This document shows positions 30,092-40,238 of a stretch of 64,000 bases of DNA, piece after piece. The stretch spans positions 1-64,000 of the forward strand of contig NZ_CYIG01000006.1 of assembly GCF_001298675.1 (NCBI RefSeq), in the 5' to 3' direction. Positions within the stretch are counted from its first letter, which is position 1; the number at the start of each line of letters is the position of its first letter. The translations under genes and the position numbers were made by a program. This stretch comes from Paenacidovorax caeni. GTDB taxonomy: Bacteria > Pseudomonadota > Gammaproteobacteria > Burkholderiales > Burkholderiaceae_C. The notes under the pieces are model-generated. The model saw only the letters and a list, made by a program, of their open reading frames with translations. It had not been told where the DNA came from and did no database searches.

Positions 30092-30107
30092 TACTGTGGA
30101 AACAGTA
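30092..30107. promoter_or_regulatory. Palindrome upstream of the metallophosphoesterase gene
   Basis: TACTGT-GGAA-ACAGTA is a perfect inverted repeat 50 bases upstream of the ATG at 30042, with CCCT-CAC-AGGG directly next to it (30081-30091). It may be an operator or a leader hairpin; the binding protein is unknown. The gap 30043-30342 otherwise holds only this and the repeat at 30231. Confidence 0.4.
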
Positions 30108-30230
30108 AAAAACGTCTGCCTACACTCAAAGGCGTCGTTTTTGCACTTATCTGACACGACGAGAAACGGTTCGAGTGAGCCCGCAGGCATGGCATGCCGC
30201 CGCCTTCAGCAGCCATTGCATTGCTCTTTA

Positions 30231-30275
30231 ATTGATAGCTAATAGCGCTTGATAGACAAGCGCTAGCTGCCTTTT
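30231..30275 (+). repeat. Dispersed repeat, copy 7
   Basis: ATTGATAGCTAATAGCGCTT, then GATAGACAAGCGCTAGCTGC. The inner AGCGCTTG/CAAGCGCT arms pair perfectly around a 5-base loop. It lies between the metallophosphoesterase and dehydratase genes. Confidence 0.88.
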
Positions 30276-30342
30276 CAACCAAGATTCCCGGTAAGATGCA
30301 GACCCATCGCCGCACAGCACTCGTGCCCCCGAGGACGCCGCC

Positions 30343-31317
30343 ATGAACCCCATCGCCCTGCCCCCTCCCACCGCCGCCGACGTGGCGGCCGCCGCGCTCC
30401 GCCTGCAGAACGTGGCGCACCGCACGCCGGTACTGCGCTCGGGCATGGCCGATGAGCTGCTCGGCGCCCAGGTGTTCTTCAAATGCGAGAACCTGCAGCG
30501 CACCGGTTCGTTCAAATTCCGTGGCGCGTACAACGCCCTCGCCCAGCTTGATGCCGCACAGCGCGAGCGCGGCGTGCTCACCTTCTCGGCCGGCAACCAT
30601 GCCCAGGCCATCGCGCTGGCGGCGCGGCTGCTGGACATCCCGGCGCTGATCGTCATGCCCGAGGACGCGGCCGCGTCCAAGATGGCGGCGACGCGCCACT
30701 ATGGCGCCCAAGTCGTCACCTACAACCGCTTTACCGAAGACCGCGAAGCCATCAGCCAGCACATCGCGCAGGAGCGCGGCATGGCGCTGGTGCCGCCGTC
30801 AGAGCACGCGCACGTCATCGCGGGCCAGGGCACCGCAGCGCTGGAGCTGCTGCAGGAAGTGCCACGCCTGCACTACCTGTTTGTGGCCGTGGGCGGCGGC
30901 GGCCTGTTGGCTGGCAGCCTGCTGGCCTCACAGTCAGCGGGCAGTGCCTGCGAGGTGTACGGCGTGGAGCCCGAGACCGCCAACGACGCACAACAGTCGC
31001 TGCGCAGTGGGCAGATCGTCACCATTGCCCAGCCGCGCACCATCGCCGATGGCGCGCTGACCACGGCACTGAGCCCGCTGGCGTTCGAGGTCATCCGGCG
31101 CCATGCCGACGGCATCGTCACCGCCAGCGACCTGCACCTGGTGCACGCGCTGCGCTTTTTTGCCGAGCGCATGAAGATCGTGGTCGAGCCGACGGGCGCG
31201 CTGGCCTTTGCAGGCGCGCGCCACGGCGGGGTCGATCTGCGCGGCAAGCGTGTGGGCATCATCATCAGCGGCGGCAACGTCGACCTGGCGCGCTATGCGC
31301 GCTTTCTGGCAGACTGA
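30343..31317 (+). CDS. PLP-dependent threonine/serine dehydratase-like protein
   Basis: Fold-type II PLP enzyme of 324 residues. The PLP lysine is in [13 protein letters not shown] near residue 54. [14 protein letters not shown] binds the substrate carboxylate, [11 protein letters not shown] binds the PLP phosphate, and IISGGNVDL closes the sequence. It lacks the C-terminal ACT-like domains of biosynthetic IlvA (about 500 residues), so it belongs to the short group: catabolic threonine dehydratase, serine racemase or threo-3-hydroxyaspartate ammonia-lyase. Sequence alone does not settle the substrate. It is followed after 35 bases by upp. Confidence 0.88.
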   Translation: MNPIALPPPTAADVAAAALRLQNVAHRTPVLRSGMADELLGAQVFFKCENLQRTGSFKFRGAYNALAQLDAAQRERGVLTFSAGNHAQAIALAARLLDIPALIVMPEDAAASKMAATRHYGAQVVTYNRFTEDREAISQHIAQERGMALVPPSEHAHVIAGQGTAALELLQEVPRLHYLFVAVGGGGLLAGSLLASQSAGSACEVYGVEPETANDAQQSLRSGQIVTIAQPRTIADGALTTALSPLAFEVIRRHADGIVTASDLHLVHALRFFAERMKIVVEPTGALAFAGARHGGVDLRGKRVGIIISGGNVDLARYARFLAD

Positions 31318-31352
31318 GCGCCCTTCTTTTTCTCTGCTCCCAAGAACAACCC

Positions 31353-31982
31353 ATGAGCAACGTCCACGTCATAGACCACCCCCTGGTACAGCACAAGCTG
31401 ACCCTGATGCGCAAAAAGGACGCCAGCACCAACAGCTTCCGCCGCCTGCTCGGCGAGCTGTCCACGCTGATGGCCTACGAAGTCACGCGCGACATGCCCC
31501 TGCAGGACGTGACCATCGAAACCCCGCTGGAGACCATGACCGCGAAGATGATCGACGGCAAGAAGTTGGTGCTCGTCTCCATCTTGCGCGCGGGCAACGG
31601 CTTCCTTGACGGCATGCTCAACGTGGTGCCCGGCGCGCGCATCGGCCACATCGGCCTGTACCGCGACCCGGCGACGCTGCAGCCGGTCGAGTACTACTTC
31701 AAGATGCCCTCGGAAATGGCGGAGCGCGACATCATCGTTGTCGACCCCATGCTGGCCACCGGCAACTCCGCCGCCGCCGCCGTGCAGCGGCTCAAGCAGC
31801 TGCAGCCGCGCTCCATCAAGTTCGTCTGCCTGCTGGCAGCCCCCGAAGGCGTGGCCACGCTGCAGAAGGCGCATCCCGAAGTGCCTATTTACACCGCCGC
31901 CATCGACCGCGAGCTTAACGACCATGGCTACATCCTGCCGGGTCTGGGCGATGCGGGCGACCGCATCTTCGGCACCAAGTAA
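31353..31982 (+). CDS. upp: Uracil phosphoribosyltransferase
   Basis: Salvage enzyme making UMP from uracil and PRPP. The 209 residues match the family. Seen are [20 protein letters not shown] at the N-terminus, [15 protein letters not shown], the PRPP-binding [18 protein letters not shown] near residue 128, [11 protein letters not shown], and the uracil-contacting [18 protein letters not shown] at the end. It is probably co-transcribed with the dehydratase upstream and the Na/Pi symporter 30 bases downstream. Confidence 0.97.
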   Translation: MSNVHVIDHPLVQHKLTLMRKKDASTNSFRRLLGELSTLMAYEVTRDMPLQDVTIETPLETMTAKMIDGKKLVLVSILRAGNGFLDGMLNVVPGARIGHIGLYRDPATLQPVEYYFKMPSEMAERDIIVVDPMLATGNSAAAAVQRLKQLQPRSIKFVCLLAAPEGVATLQKAHPEVPIYTAAIDRELNDHGYILPGLGDAGDRIFGTK

Positions 31983-32012
31983 GAAGGCCGCGCGGGCGCC
32001 GCAACCTATCCG

Positions 32013-33746
32013 TTGAGCACCACCGCCACGCCCCTGCTCGCCGCCGGCACGCTGCTGGGCGGCATCGGCCTGTTTCTGCTCGGCATGACCATGCTGACCA
32101 ACGGCCTCAAGCTCGCTGCCGGGCGCGCGCTGGAGCGCATCCTCGCCGCCTGGACGCGCACGCCGCTGCACGGCCTGGTGACCGGGGTGGCGCTCACGGC
32201 GCTGGTGCAGTCATCCACCGCCATGACGGTGGCGGCCATCGGGTTCGTCAACGCCGGGCTGCTCAGCTTCAGCTCCGCGCTGTGGGTGGTGTTTGGCTCC
32301 AACCTCGGCTCCTCCGTTACCGGCTGGCTCGTGGCCTGGCTGGGCTTTTCCGTCAAGGCCGATGCCTTCGCCCTGCCCTTCATCGGGCTCGGCATGGGCC
32401 TGTACATCAGCGGCAACGGCACACGCCGCGGCGCGCTGGGCCAGGCCATCGCAGGCTTTGGCGTGCTGTTCCTGGGCATCGAGCTGCTGCGCCAGGGCTT
32501 CAGCGGCCTGGGACCGCAGGCCCTGCCGGCGCTGGCCAGCGACCTACAGGGCCTGGCGCTGGCCGTGCTGATCGGCCTGGGCATGACGGTGGTGCTGCAA
32601 GCCTCCTCGGCCACGCTGGCGGTGGTGCTCACCGCCGTGGCCGGGGGCTCGCTGGCCGTGGAGGTGGGCGCGGCCATGGTGATTGGTGCCAACGTGGGCA
32701 CCACGCTCACCGGCATCCTGGCGGCCATCCAGGCCACGGCCAACGCACGGCGCCTGGCTGCCGCGCACGTGCTGTTCAACGTTGTCACCGCCGTGGTGGC
32801 GCTGGCGCTGCTGGGGCCGCTGCTGGCACTCATCGACACCGTGGGCCAGTGGCTCACGGGCCACAGCGATGCGGTGACGCAGCTCGTCATCTTCCACACG
32901 GCCTTCAACCTGCTGGGCGTGCTGCTGATGTGGCCGCTGGCCAAACCACTGGCGCGCTTTCTGCTCGCACGCTTTCGCTCAGCGGAGGAAGATGAGGCGC
33001 GCGCCCGCTTTCTTGACCGCAACGTCAGCGCCGTGCCCGCACTGGCGCTGCAAGCCCTGCGCCGCGAGATGACGCGTGTCGGCCACCTGGCCATGCAGCT
33101 CGCCGCAGACGCCACGCGGCTCGCCCCCCCATGGCCCGCGCCCGCAGCCCAGGCAGGCGCACAGCTGGCACGCCAGCTACAGACGCTGGAGCAACTGCTG
33201 CAACAGGTCGGCACCTTCGTCAGCGACGTGAGCCGCCAGGCCCTATCGCGCGACGTGGCCGAACAGATGCCGGAGCTGCTGCGCATCGCCGGCTACTACG
33301 ACACGCTGGCGCGCGTCATGGCCCAGGCTGGCCAGCAGGTGCTGCGCACGCCACGCACACAGGCGCTGGAGGCCGGGCACGCCAGCCCGCTGGATGCCCT
33401 GGCCCCGGCCTGCGCCGCTGCCCTGGCGTTCTTCGAGGCCGCCGACCCGCAAGCCGCCGTGCCCGAAAGCAGCCCAGGTGCCAGCGATGCCCTGGCCGCC
33501 GTAGACGCAGCCCATGCCATCTTCGACGCCACCTACGAAGATGCCAAGGCGGCCCTGTTGCGCGCCGGCGCCCTGGGGCAACTGGAAGTGGCCGCCGTGC
33601 ACGAGTGGGCCGGCCTGCTCGGCGATATGCGCCGCGCCGTGGAGCAAGGCCACAAGGCGGCCGCGCGCCTGGCCATGCTGCCGCCGCTGCTGCCGCTGCC
33701 GAATGGCAGTGCCGAGGCCCCCATACCGTCGCCCGCCGGCCAATGA
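32013..33746 (+). CDS. Na/Pi cotransporter family protein with PhoU-like domain
   Basis: Inner-membrane transporter of the NptA/PNaS family, 577 residues from TTG 32013 (MSTTATPLLAAGTLLGGIG). The two inverted transport repeats carry the Gln-Ser-Ser signature: LTALVQSSTAMTVAA near residue 62 and GMTVVLQASSATLAVVL near 193. GANVGTTLTG and FGSNLGSSVTG are the paired Gly-Asn motifs. Residues from about 350 to 560 are helical and PhoU-like. Phosphate is the usual substrate, but other anions are possible. The gene ends before a pair of convergent dispersed repeats. Confidence 0.9.
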   Translation: MSTTATPLLAAGTLLGGIGLFLLGMTMLTNGLKLAAGRALERILAAWTRTPLHGLVTGVALTALVQSSTAMTVAAIGFVNAGLLSFSSALWVVFGSNLGSSVTGWLVAWLGFSVKADAFALPFIGLGMGLYISGNGTRRGALGQAIAGFGVLFLGIELLRQGFSGLGPQALPALASDLQGLALAVLIGLGMTVVLQASSATLAVVLTAVAGGSLAVEVGAAMVIGANVGTTLTGILAAIQATANARRLAAAHVLFNVVTAVVALALLGPLLALIDTVGQWLTGHSDAVTQLVIFHTAFNLLGVLLMWPLAKPLARFLLARFRSAEEDEARARFLDRNVSAVPALALQALRREMTRVGHLAMQLAADATRLAPPWPAPAAQAGAQLARQLQTLEQLLQQVGTFVSDVSRQALSRDVAEQMPELLRIAGYYDTLARVMAQAGQQVLRTPRTQALEAGHASPLDALAPACAAALAFFEAADPQAAVPESSPGASDALAAVDAAHAIFDATYEDAKAALLRAGALGQLEVAAVHEWAGLLGDMRRAVEQGHKAAARLAMLPPLLPLPNGSAEAPIPSPAGQ

Positions 33747-33797
33747 GCTGGGGCACTCTTGGCTTACGCCGCACAGGCGCTTGGCACGAGCTCCTCT

Positions 33798-33842
33798 TTT
33801 GATAGCTGGTTGCGCTTGGCTAGCAACGGATAGGGCATCAAA
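33798..33842 (+). repeat. Dispersed repeat, copy 8 (diverged)
   Basis: TTTGATAGCTGGTTGCGCTT, then GGCTAGCAACGGATAGGGCA. It faces copy 9 across a few bases between the convergent transporter and helicase genes. Confidence 0.75.
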
Positions 33843-33850
33843 AACACCCG

Positions 33851-33884
33851 AAAAACCCAAGTAGCAAGCGCTGGAAGCTATCAG
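33851..33884 (-). repeat. Dispersed repeat, copy 9 (partial)
   Basis: Read on the minus strand: CTGATAGCTTCCAGCGCTTG, then CTACTTGGG. Only the first half-site is well kept. Together with copy 8 it makes a convergent pair. Confidence 0.75.
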
Positions 33885-33901
33885 AAAAATAGCATTCACC
33901 G

Positions 33902-35929
33902 TCACCCGGAACCTAGCCCCTGTAAGGCCTGGGCAAATTCCGCCTCGGATGCCAGCCACTGCATGGGCGGCAGCGCCGCGCGCAGGCGCTTGCCGTAGCC
34001 CATGGTGCGCAGGCGCGTATCACACACCACGAGCACGCCCCGGTCGGCCTCGTGCCGTATCAAACGCCCTGCGCCTTGCTGCAGGGCCACGGCGGCCTCG
34101 GGCAAGGCGTGCTCACGGAAGGCGCTGCGGCCCGCAGCCTCCAGGCGCTGGGCGCGCGCCTGGGCCAGCGGGTCGTCTGGCGGGGCAAAAGGCAGCTTAT
34201 CGATCACCAGCAACTGCAGCGCGTCACCGGGCACGTCCACCCCCTCCCAGAAGCTGCCTGCGCCCACCAGCACGGCACCGCCCTGGCGCAGGCGCTGCAG
34301 CAGCAGGTGGCGCGGTTGCTGGCCCTGCACTAGCACGGTAAGGCCCTGCCCCGCCAGGCGCTCCTGCAGTGCCGCGCCAATGGCGTGCAGTGCACGGCGC
34401 GTGGTGGTCAGCACCATGGTGCGCCCGCCCAGGCGCAGCGCGGCATCGCCCGCGAGTGCCGCCACGGCCTGGCTGTGCGCAGCGCTGGAAGAAGGCGGCG
34501 GCATATCCGGCGGCACGTACAGTGCCGCCTGGCGCGCATAGTCGAAAGGGCTCTCCACCCGCAGGATACGTGCATCCTCCACGCCACACGGCCCGGTGAA
34601 CCAGCGCAGCGTGGCATCGCCGCCCAGGGTGGCCGAAGTAAAAATCCAGGCCGTGGCAGGCGTGCCAGCCACCGGCTGCATCAGCGCACGCATGGTGTCG
34701 GCAATGTCCGGGGGCGACTCGACGAAGCGCAGTTGCGTGCCCACGTCGAGCCAGCGCACCGCGCCGGGCACGCCCGGCACCGCGAAGTGCGCCATGCGCT
34801 GCATCAGCCCTGTGCCGCGCACATGCAGCTGCGCCAGTGCGGGAGCCTTGTCCTGCAGCATGCCCAGGGCAGCCACCAGGCTGGCGCACGCCTGCCCCAA
34901 GCATTGCATGGCCTGGTGCCAGGCGCTGGCGGGCACGCCCTGGGGCAGTGCCTCCTGCCAGGGCAGGCGGGCGCCTTCGGGCTGCACGCCAGCGGCCTGG
35001 CGCAGGCCGCGCACAGCATCCTCCAGCGCCGTGGCCAGGGGCAGCCAGGGGGCCAGGCCACGTGCCTGGGCCAGCCCTTCAGCCAGGGCATCGCGCGCGA
35101 AGGCGCGCAGCGCGCCCGTACCCACCTGCAGGCCGGTGAACTGCAGGCCAGTGTCACAGAGCTGGTGCGCCTCATCGAACACCACCACGCGCGCGCGGGG
35201 CAGCAGCTCGGCCACGCCCGCCGTGCGCAACGCCAGGTCAGCGAAGAACAGGTGGTGGTTGACGACCACCACGTCGGCCGCAAGAGCGTCGGCACGGGCG
35301 CGGTTCACATGGCAGGTGCTGGCATGCGGGCAGGCGGCGCCCAGGCAGTTGTCGCGCGTAGAGGTGATGAGCGGGAGCACGGGCGTGGCCTCGTCCAGGC
35401 CGGGCAGCTCATCCAGGTCACCGCTGCGGGTGCCGCGCGCCCACTGCTGCACACGGGCCAGTGCACGCAGCCACTGCGGATCGAGCAGTTGCCCGGGCAC
35501 GCCCCGGCAGGCACGCTCCAGACGCTCCAGGCACAGGTAGCTGGAGCGCCCCTTGAGCAGCGCCGCACGGACGGGCACGCCCAGGGCGGCCTGCACGCGC
35601 GGCAGGTCGCGCAGGAAAAGCTGGTCCTGCAATGCCTTGGTGGCGGTAGACACCAACAGCCGCTGGCCGCTGAGCAACGCGGGCACCAGGTAGGCAAAGG
35701 TCTTGCCCACGCCGGTGCCGGCCTCGGCGACGAGCGCGCCACCGTCCTGAATAACCTGCGCCACGGCCTGGGCCATGGCCACCTGGCCCGCGCGTGGGCG
35801 AAAATGCGTGTCGGCCTGCGCCAGCGGCCCTTGCCCGGCGAAGGCCTGCGCCACAGCCTGCGCAAGTGCGCTGGTCACGGCGGGAGCGGCAACAACATCA
35901 GACACAACACAGGGCGCACGGGCGGGCAA
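33902..35929 (-). CDS. ATP-dependent DNA helicase, DinG/YoaA type
   Basis: XPD-like superfamily 2 helicase, 675 residues. Walker A is AEAGTGVGKTFAYLVPALL near residue 71; the DEAH box is VVVFDEAHQLCDTG; the C-terminal motifs include ATAWIFTSATLGG, LVGAGSFWEGVDVPGD and LQQGAGRLIRHEADRG. Four cysteines between Walker A and the DEAH box (SYLCLERLERAC, NCLGAACPHASTCHVN) should bind a 4Fe-4S cluster. The absence of a nuclease domain and the size fit YoaA/DinG. The start may be TTG 35929 (used here) or GTG 35905; neither has a strong ribosome site. Confidence 0.88.
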   Translation of the reverse strand: MPARAPCVVSDVVAAPAVTSALAQAVAQAFAGQGPLAQADTHFRPRAGQVAMAQAVAQVIQDGGALVAEAGTGVGKTFAYLVPALLSGQRLLVSTATKALQDQLFLRDLPRVQAALGVPVRAALLKGRSSYLCLERLERACRGVPGQLLDPQWLRALARVQQWARGTRSGDLDELPGLDEATPVLPLITSTRDNCLGAACPHASTCHVNRARADALAADVVVVNHHLFFADLALRTAGVAELLPRARVVVFDEAHQLCDTGLQFTGLQVGTGALRAFARDALAEGLAQARGLAPWLPLATALEDAVRGLRQAAGVQPEGARLPWQEALPQGVPASAWHQAMQCLGQACASLVAALGMLQDKAPALAQLHVRGTGLMQRMAHFAVPGVPGAVRWLDVGTQLRFVESPPDIADTMRALMQPVAGTPATAWIFTSATLGGDATLRWFTGPCGVEDARILRVESPFDYARQAALYVPPDMPPPSSSAAHSQAVAALAGDAALRLGGRTMVLTTTRRALHAIGAALQERLAGQGLTVLVQGQQPRHLLLQRLRQGGAVLVGAGSFWEGVDVPGDALQLLVIDKLPFAPPDDPLAQARAQRLEAAGRSAFREHALPEAAVALQQGAGRLIRHEADRGVLVVCDTRLRTMGYGKRLRAALPPMQWLASEAEFAQALQGLGSG

Positions 35930-35988
35930 GACAAAGATGGCAAGCCATCATAATGACTGCCCATGCGCCTACGCGACACGACCACAGC

Positions 35989-36786
35989 ATGAGCAAACCA
36001 TTTCGCCTCATCGCATCGACCGGCATCCACAAAGGAGACCGCGATTACCAGCAAGACCAGGTGGCGGTACTCGCGCACCCGCGCTTCAACGGCTGCGTGC
36101 TGGGCGTCGTGGCCGACGGCATGGGCGGGCGCAGCGGCGGCCGCAAGGCGTCAGACCAGGTGATGATGACGGCACGCCAGCTTTTCGAGCGCTATTCGCC
36201 CGAGACGGACGACGCCACCAGCATGCTGAAGAACCTGGTGAACGAAGCGCACATCGTCATCCGGCTCACAGCAATTTCGGCCGAGCAGGAGCCGCACAGC
36301 ACGATTGCGGCCTTCCTCATCAACCCGCGCGGCGACTGCCACTGGGTGCACGCGGGCGACTCGCGCGTGTACCACTTCCAGCATGGCCGTCTGCTGCACC
36401 GCACGCTGGACCACTCCTACGTGCAGGCACTGGTGGACCGCGGCGAGATCACAGAAGCCGAGGCCAACGTGCACCCCCACTCCAACATCCTGGTGGGCTG
36501 CCTGGGCGCTGAAAGCGACCCGCCCGCCACCACGCACTTCATTCCCCAGCTGCAGCCCGGCGACGTCATCCTGGCCTGCAGCGATGGCGTGTGGCACTAC
36601 TTCTCGCCCAATGAGCTGGCCTCCGTCATCGAGGGCCTGTCGCCGCGCGAAGCCACGGAGTTCCTGATCGACAAGGCGCGCTCACGCGCGCGCGGCGGCG
36701 GCGACAACCTGTCGCTGGCGATCGTCAAGATCGAGCCGCTGGAGGATGAGAAAAAACCGCCGCGCATCGTCTTCCCCGGCGGTTAA
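35989..36786 (+). CDS. PP2C-family serine/threonine phosphatase
   Basis: Metal-dependent protein phosphatase (PPM), 265 residues from ATG 35989 (MSKPFRLIASTGIHKGDRDY). Metal-binding motifs are GDRDYQQDQ, VVADGMGGRSGG near residue 42, HAGDSRVYHF, LACSDGVWHYF and GGGDNLSLAIVKI. ATG 35953 in the same frame is an alternative start. It is divergent from the helicase and converges with the coiled-coil protein gene. The paired kinase (PASTA or FHA type) is not in the window, so its target is unknown. Confidence 0.9.
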   Translation: MSKPFRLIASTGIHKGDRDYQQDQVAVLAHPRFNGCVLGVVADGMGGRSGGRKASDQVMMTARQLFERYSPETDDATSMLKNLVNEAHIVIRLTAISAEQEPHSTIAAFLINPRGDCHWVHAGDSRVYHFQHGRLLHRTLDHSYVQALVDRGEITEAEANVHPHSNILVGCLGAESDPPATTHFIPQLQPGDVILACSDGVWHYFSPNELASVIEGLSPREATEFLIDKARSRARGGGDNLSLAIVKIEPLEDEKKPPRIVFPGG

Positions 36787-36813
36787 GGCCCACGCCCTCA
36801 AGCACTCAAGCAC

Positions 36814-37509
36814 TCAAGGCTGGCCGCCAGGAACCGGCAGGCTCGCGGCTGGCTTGCGCCCCTGGGCAGCGTCTTCGGCGGCCTCCTGGCGGTGCTTCTC
36901 GCGGCGTTCCTGCGCTTGCTTTTGCTTGGCTTCGTAGCGTTCGCGCGCCTCGGCTTCGCGCGTGCGGGCGGCCGCGGCGCGCTGGGCGTTTTCGGCCGCC
37001 TTGGACTGGGCATGGGCCTTTTGGCGCTCGGCGCGCTCACGCGCTTGGGCATCGCGGTTTATGCGCTCCTGTACCGCCATCCTGGGCGCTGGTGCGCGCG
37101 GCACGGCGCCGGCTGCGGCGTCCTGCGCGGCCCGCTGTTTTTCCTCGATGGTGCGTAGGCGATCGGCCGTGCGCTCGCGGCGCTCGGCATCACTGATGGC
37201 TTGCTCCTCGCGGCGCAAGCGCGTCTGCGCCTCACGGTCGCGTGCCCGCACCTGGGACAGGCAATCCTCCACGGCAAAGCGCTGGTAGCACGCGGCCTCA
37301 GCTGCCTGCCGCTCTTGCGCCAGGGCCTCGCGCTCGCTGGCGATGCGCGCACGCGTCTGCGCGCGCTGCGCCTGGAGGGCTGACGGCGCGGCTTGCGCCG
37401 CTTCGCCCGGGGCTGCCCCCTGCTGCGCACGCACCGGCGCGGCGGCCAGCAGGCAGGCGGCAAGGCAGACAACCAGCACGCGGGGTGAGAAAGGGAGAAA
37501 ACGTTTCAT
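36814..37509 (-). CDS. Secreted coiled-coil protein of unknown function
   Basis: A 231-residue protein, not recognised. From ATG 37509 it has a signal peptide (MKRFLPFSPRVLVVCLAACL, ending APVRA-Q). The rest is almost wholly charged helix rich in Arg, Glu, Ala and Gln (ARERAERQKAHAQSKAAENA and similar), predicted coiled coil, with two cysteines (AACYQRFAVEDCLSQ) that could form a disulfide. The tail is ASLPVPGGQP. Similar unnamed proteins occur next to zapE in Comamonadaceae as far as I recall. It is probably periplasmic. Confidence 0.8.
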   Translation of the reverse strand: MKRFLPFSPRVLVVCLAACLLAAAPVRAQQGAAPGEAAQAAPSALQAQRAQTRARIASEREALAQERQAAEAACYQRFAVEDCLSQVRARDREAQTRLRREEQAISDAERRERTADRLRTIEEKQRAAQDAAAGAVPRAPAPRMAVQERINRDAQARERAERQKAHAQSKAAENAQRAAAARTREAEARERYEAKQKQAQERREKHRQEAAEDAAQGRKPAASLPVPGGQP

Positions 37510-37546
37510 AACGGCATTTTCCCTGCTCCGCACACAGCCTGCCGCC

Positions 37547-38644
37547 TCACGTCAAACCGGTGTCCACCACGCGCCGCTCCAGCTGCAGGTATTCCTTCGA
37601 CTGCATTTCGTTGAGGCGCGATACGGTACGCGGAAACTCGTGGGCCAGCGGGCCTTCGGTGTAGATGTCTTCGGGCGGCACGGCCGCTGACACGACGAGC
37701 TTGACGCGCCGGTCGTAGAGTACGTCCACCAGCCAGGTGAAGCGCCGCGCGGGCGAGGCCATGTTGACCGGCAGGTGCGGCACGCCCGACAGCAGCACGG
37801 TGTGGAACTGCGTGGCAATTTCCAGGTAGTCGTTCTGCGAGCGCGGCCCGCCGCAGAGCTCACGGAAGTCGAACCACACCACGCCGCCAGCCCGGCGCAG
37901 GGCACGGATCTCACGCGCCTCGATGTGCAGCACCGGATCCTCGTCATGGACTTCGGCCAACTGGTCGAACATGGCGGCCATGGCGGCGTCGGCTTCAGGC
38001 CCTAGCGGGCAGTGGTAAAGCTTGGCGTTTTCCAGCGTACGGCGGCGGTAGTCGGTGCCGTTGTCCACATTGATCACTTCCATGCGCTCGTTGAGCAGCG
38101 CAATGGCGGGCAGGATCCGGTCGCGGTGCAGTCCGCCGGGGTACAGCCCGTCGGGCTCGAAGTTGGACGTGGTGACAAAGCCAACGCCGTTATCGAACAA
38201 CGCCACCAGCAGGCGGTGCAGGATCATGGCGTCGGTGATGTCGGCGACGTGGAATTCATCGAAGCAGATGAGCTTGTAGCGCTTGGCGATGCGCGCGCCC
38301 AGCACGTCGAGCGGATTCTGCGTGCCCTGCAGCACGGCCAGCTCGCGGTGCACCTCGCGCATGAATTCGTGGAAGTGCAAACGCACCTTGCGCTTGAGCG
38401 GCACGGCGTTGAAGAAGCAGTCCATGAGAAAGCTCTTGCCGCGCCCCACGCCGCCGTACATGTACACGCCACGCGGAATCTCGGGGCGGTTGATGAGTTT
38501 CTTCAGGGCGTTGGAGCGGCGCTGCTTGTAGCCGCGCCACTCCTGCGCACAGCGCTCCAAGGCATCGACGGCGCGCAGCTGCGCCGGGTCGCTGTGAAAA
38601 CCCTTGGCGGCCAGTTCCGCCTCGTATGCCTGCCTGACGTTCAC
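37547..38644 (-). CDS. zapE: Cell division protein ZapE (AFG1-like ATPase)
   Basis: AFG1/LACE1-type ATPase; ZapE acts on Z-ring stability in low oxygen in E. coli. It has 365 residues from GTG 38644, which has AAGGAG seven bases ahead; TTG 38650 in frame is too close to that site. Walker A GGVGRGKS is at about 64-71; Walker B LICFDEFHVADITDAMIL and FVTTSNFEPDGLYPGGLHRDRILPAI follow. The end is EYLQLERRVVDTGLT. It is downstream of lpdA, with a perfect hairpin-forming repeat in the gap. Confidence 0.95.
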   Translation of the reverse strand: MNVRQAYEAELAAKGFHSDPAQLRAVDALERCAQEWRGYKQRRSNALKKLINRPEIPRGVYMYGGVGRGKSFLMDCFFNAVPLKRKVRLHFHEFMREVHRELAVLQGTQNPLDVLGARIAKRYKLICFDEFHVADITDAMILHRLLVALFDNGVGFVTTSNFEPDGLYPGGLHRDRILPAIALLNERMEVINVDNGTDYRRRTLENAKLYHCPLGPEADAAMAAMFDQLAEVHDEDPVLHIEAREIRALRRAGGVVWFDFRELCGGPRSQNDYLEIATQFHTVLLSGVPHLPVNMASPARRFTWLVDVLYDRRVKLVVSAAVPPEDIYTEGPLAHEFPRTVSRLNEMQSKEYLQLERRVVDTGLT

Positions 38645-38670
38645 CCGCAATCTCCTTGTTTATCAAAAAG

Positions 38671-38712
38671 AATAGCTGCCAGCGCTTGTCTGGCAAGCGC
38701 TGGCAGCCATTT
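38671..38712 (+). repeat. Dispersed repeat, copy 10, perfect 14-bp hairpin
   Basis: GCTGCCAGCGCTTG (38675-38688) and CAAGCGCTGGCAGC (38694-38707) pair perfectly around TCTGG. It lies between lpdA and zapE and is the most symmetrical copy in the window. Confidence 0.93.
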
Positions 38713-38726
38713 TCATCATGAACTTA

Positions 38727-40154
<1,428 letters not shown>

Positions 40155-40174
40155 GGTTACTTCAGTGTGAGATG

Positions 40175-40212
40175 AGAAAAAACCCACCGCAGGGCTTGGC
40201 CGAGGGTGGGTT
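40175..40212 (-). terminator. Terminator-like hairpin between sucB and lpdA
   Basis: On the minus strand AACCCACC (40212-40205) and GGTGGGTT (40188-40181) pair, and the stem runs into TTTTTTCTC. It has the form of an intrinsic terminator inside the operon, so lpdA may be read at a lower level than sucAB or from its own promoter. Confidence 0.72.
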
Positions 40213-40238
40213 GGGAGACGTGAACCCTGCTTTCAGGA

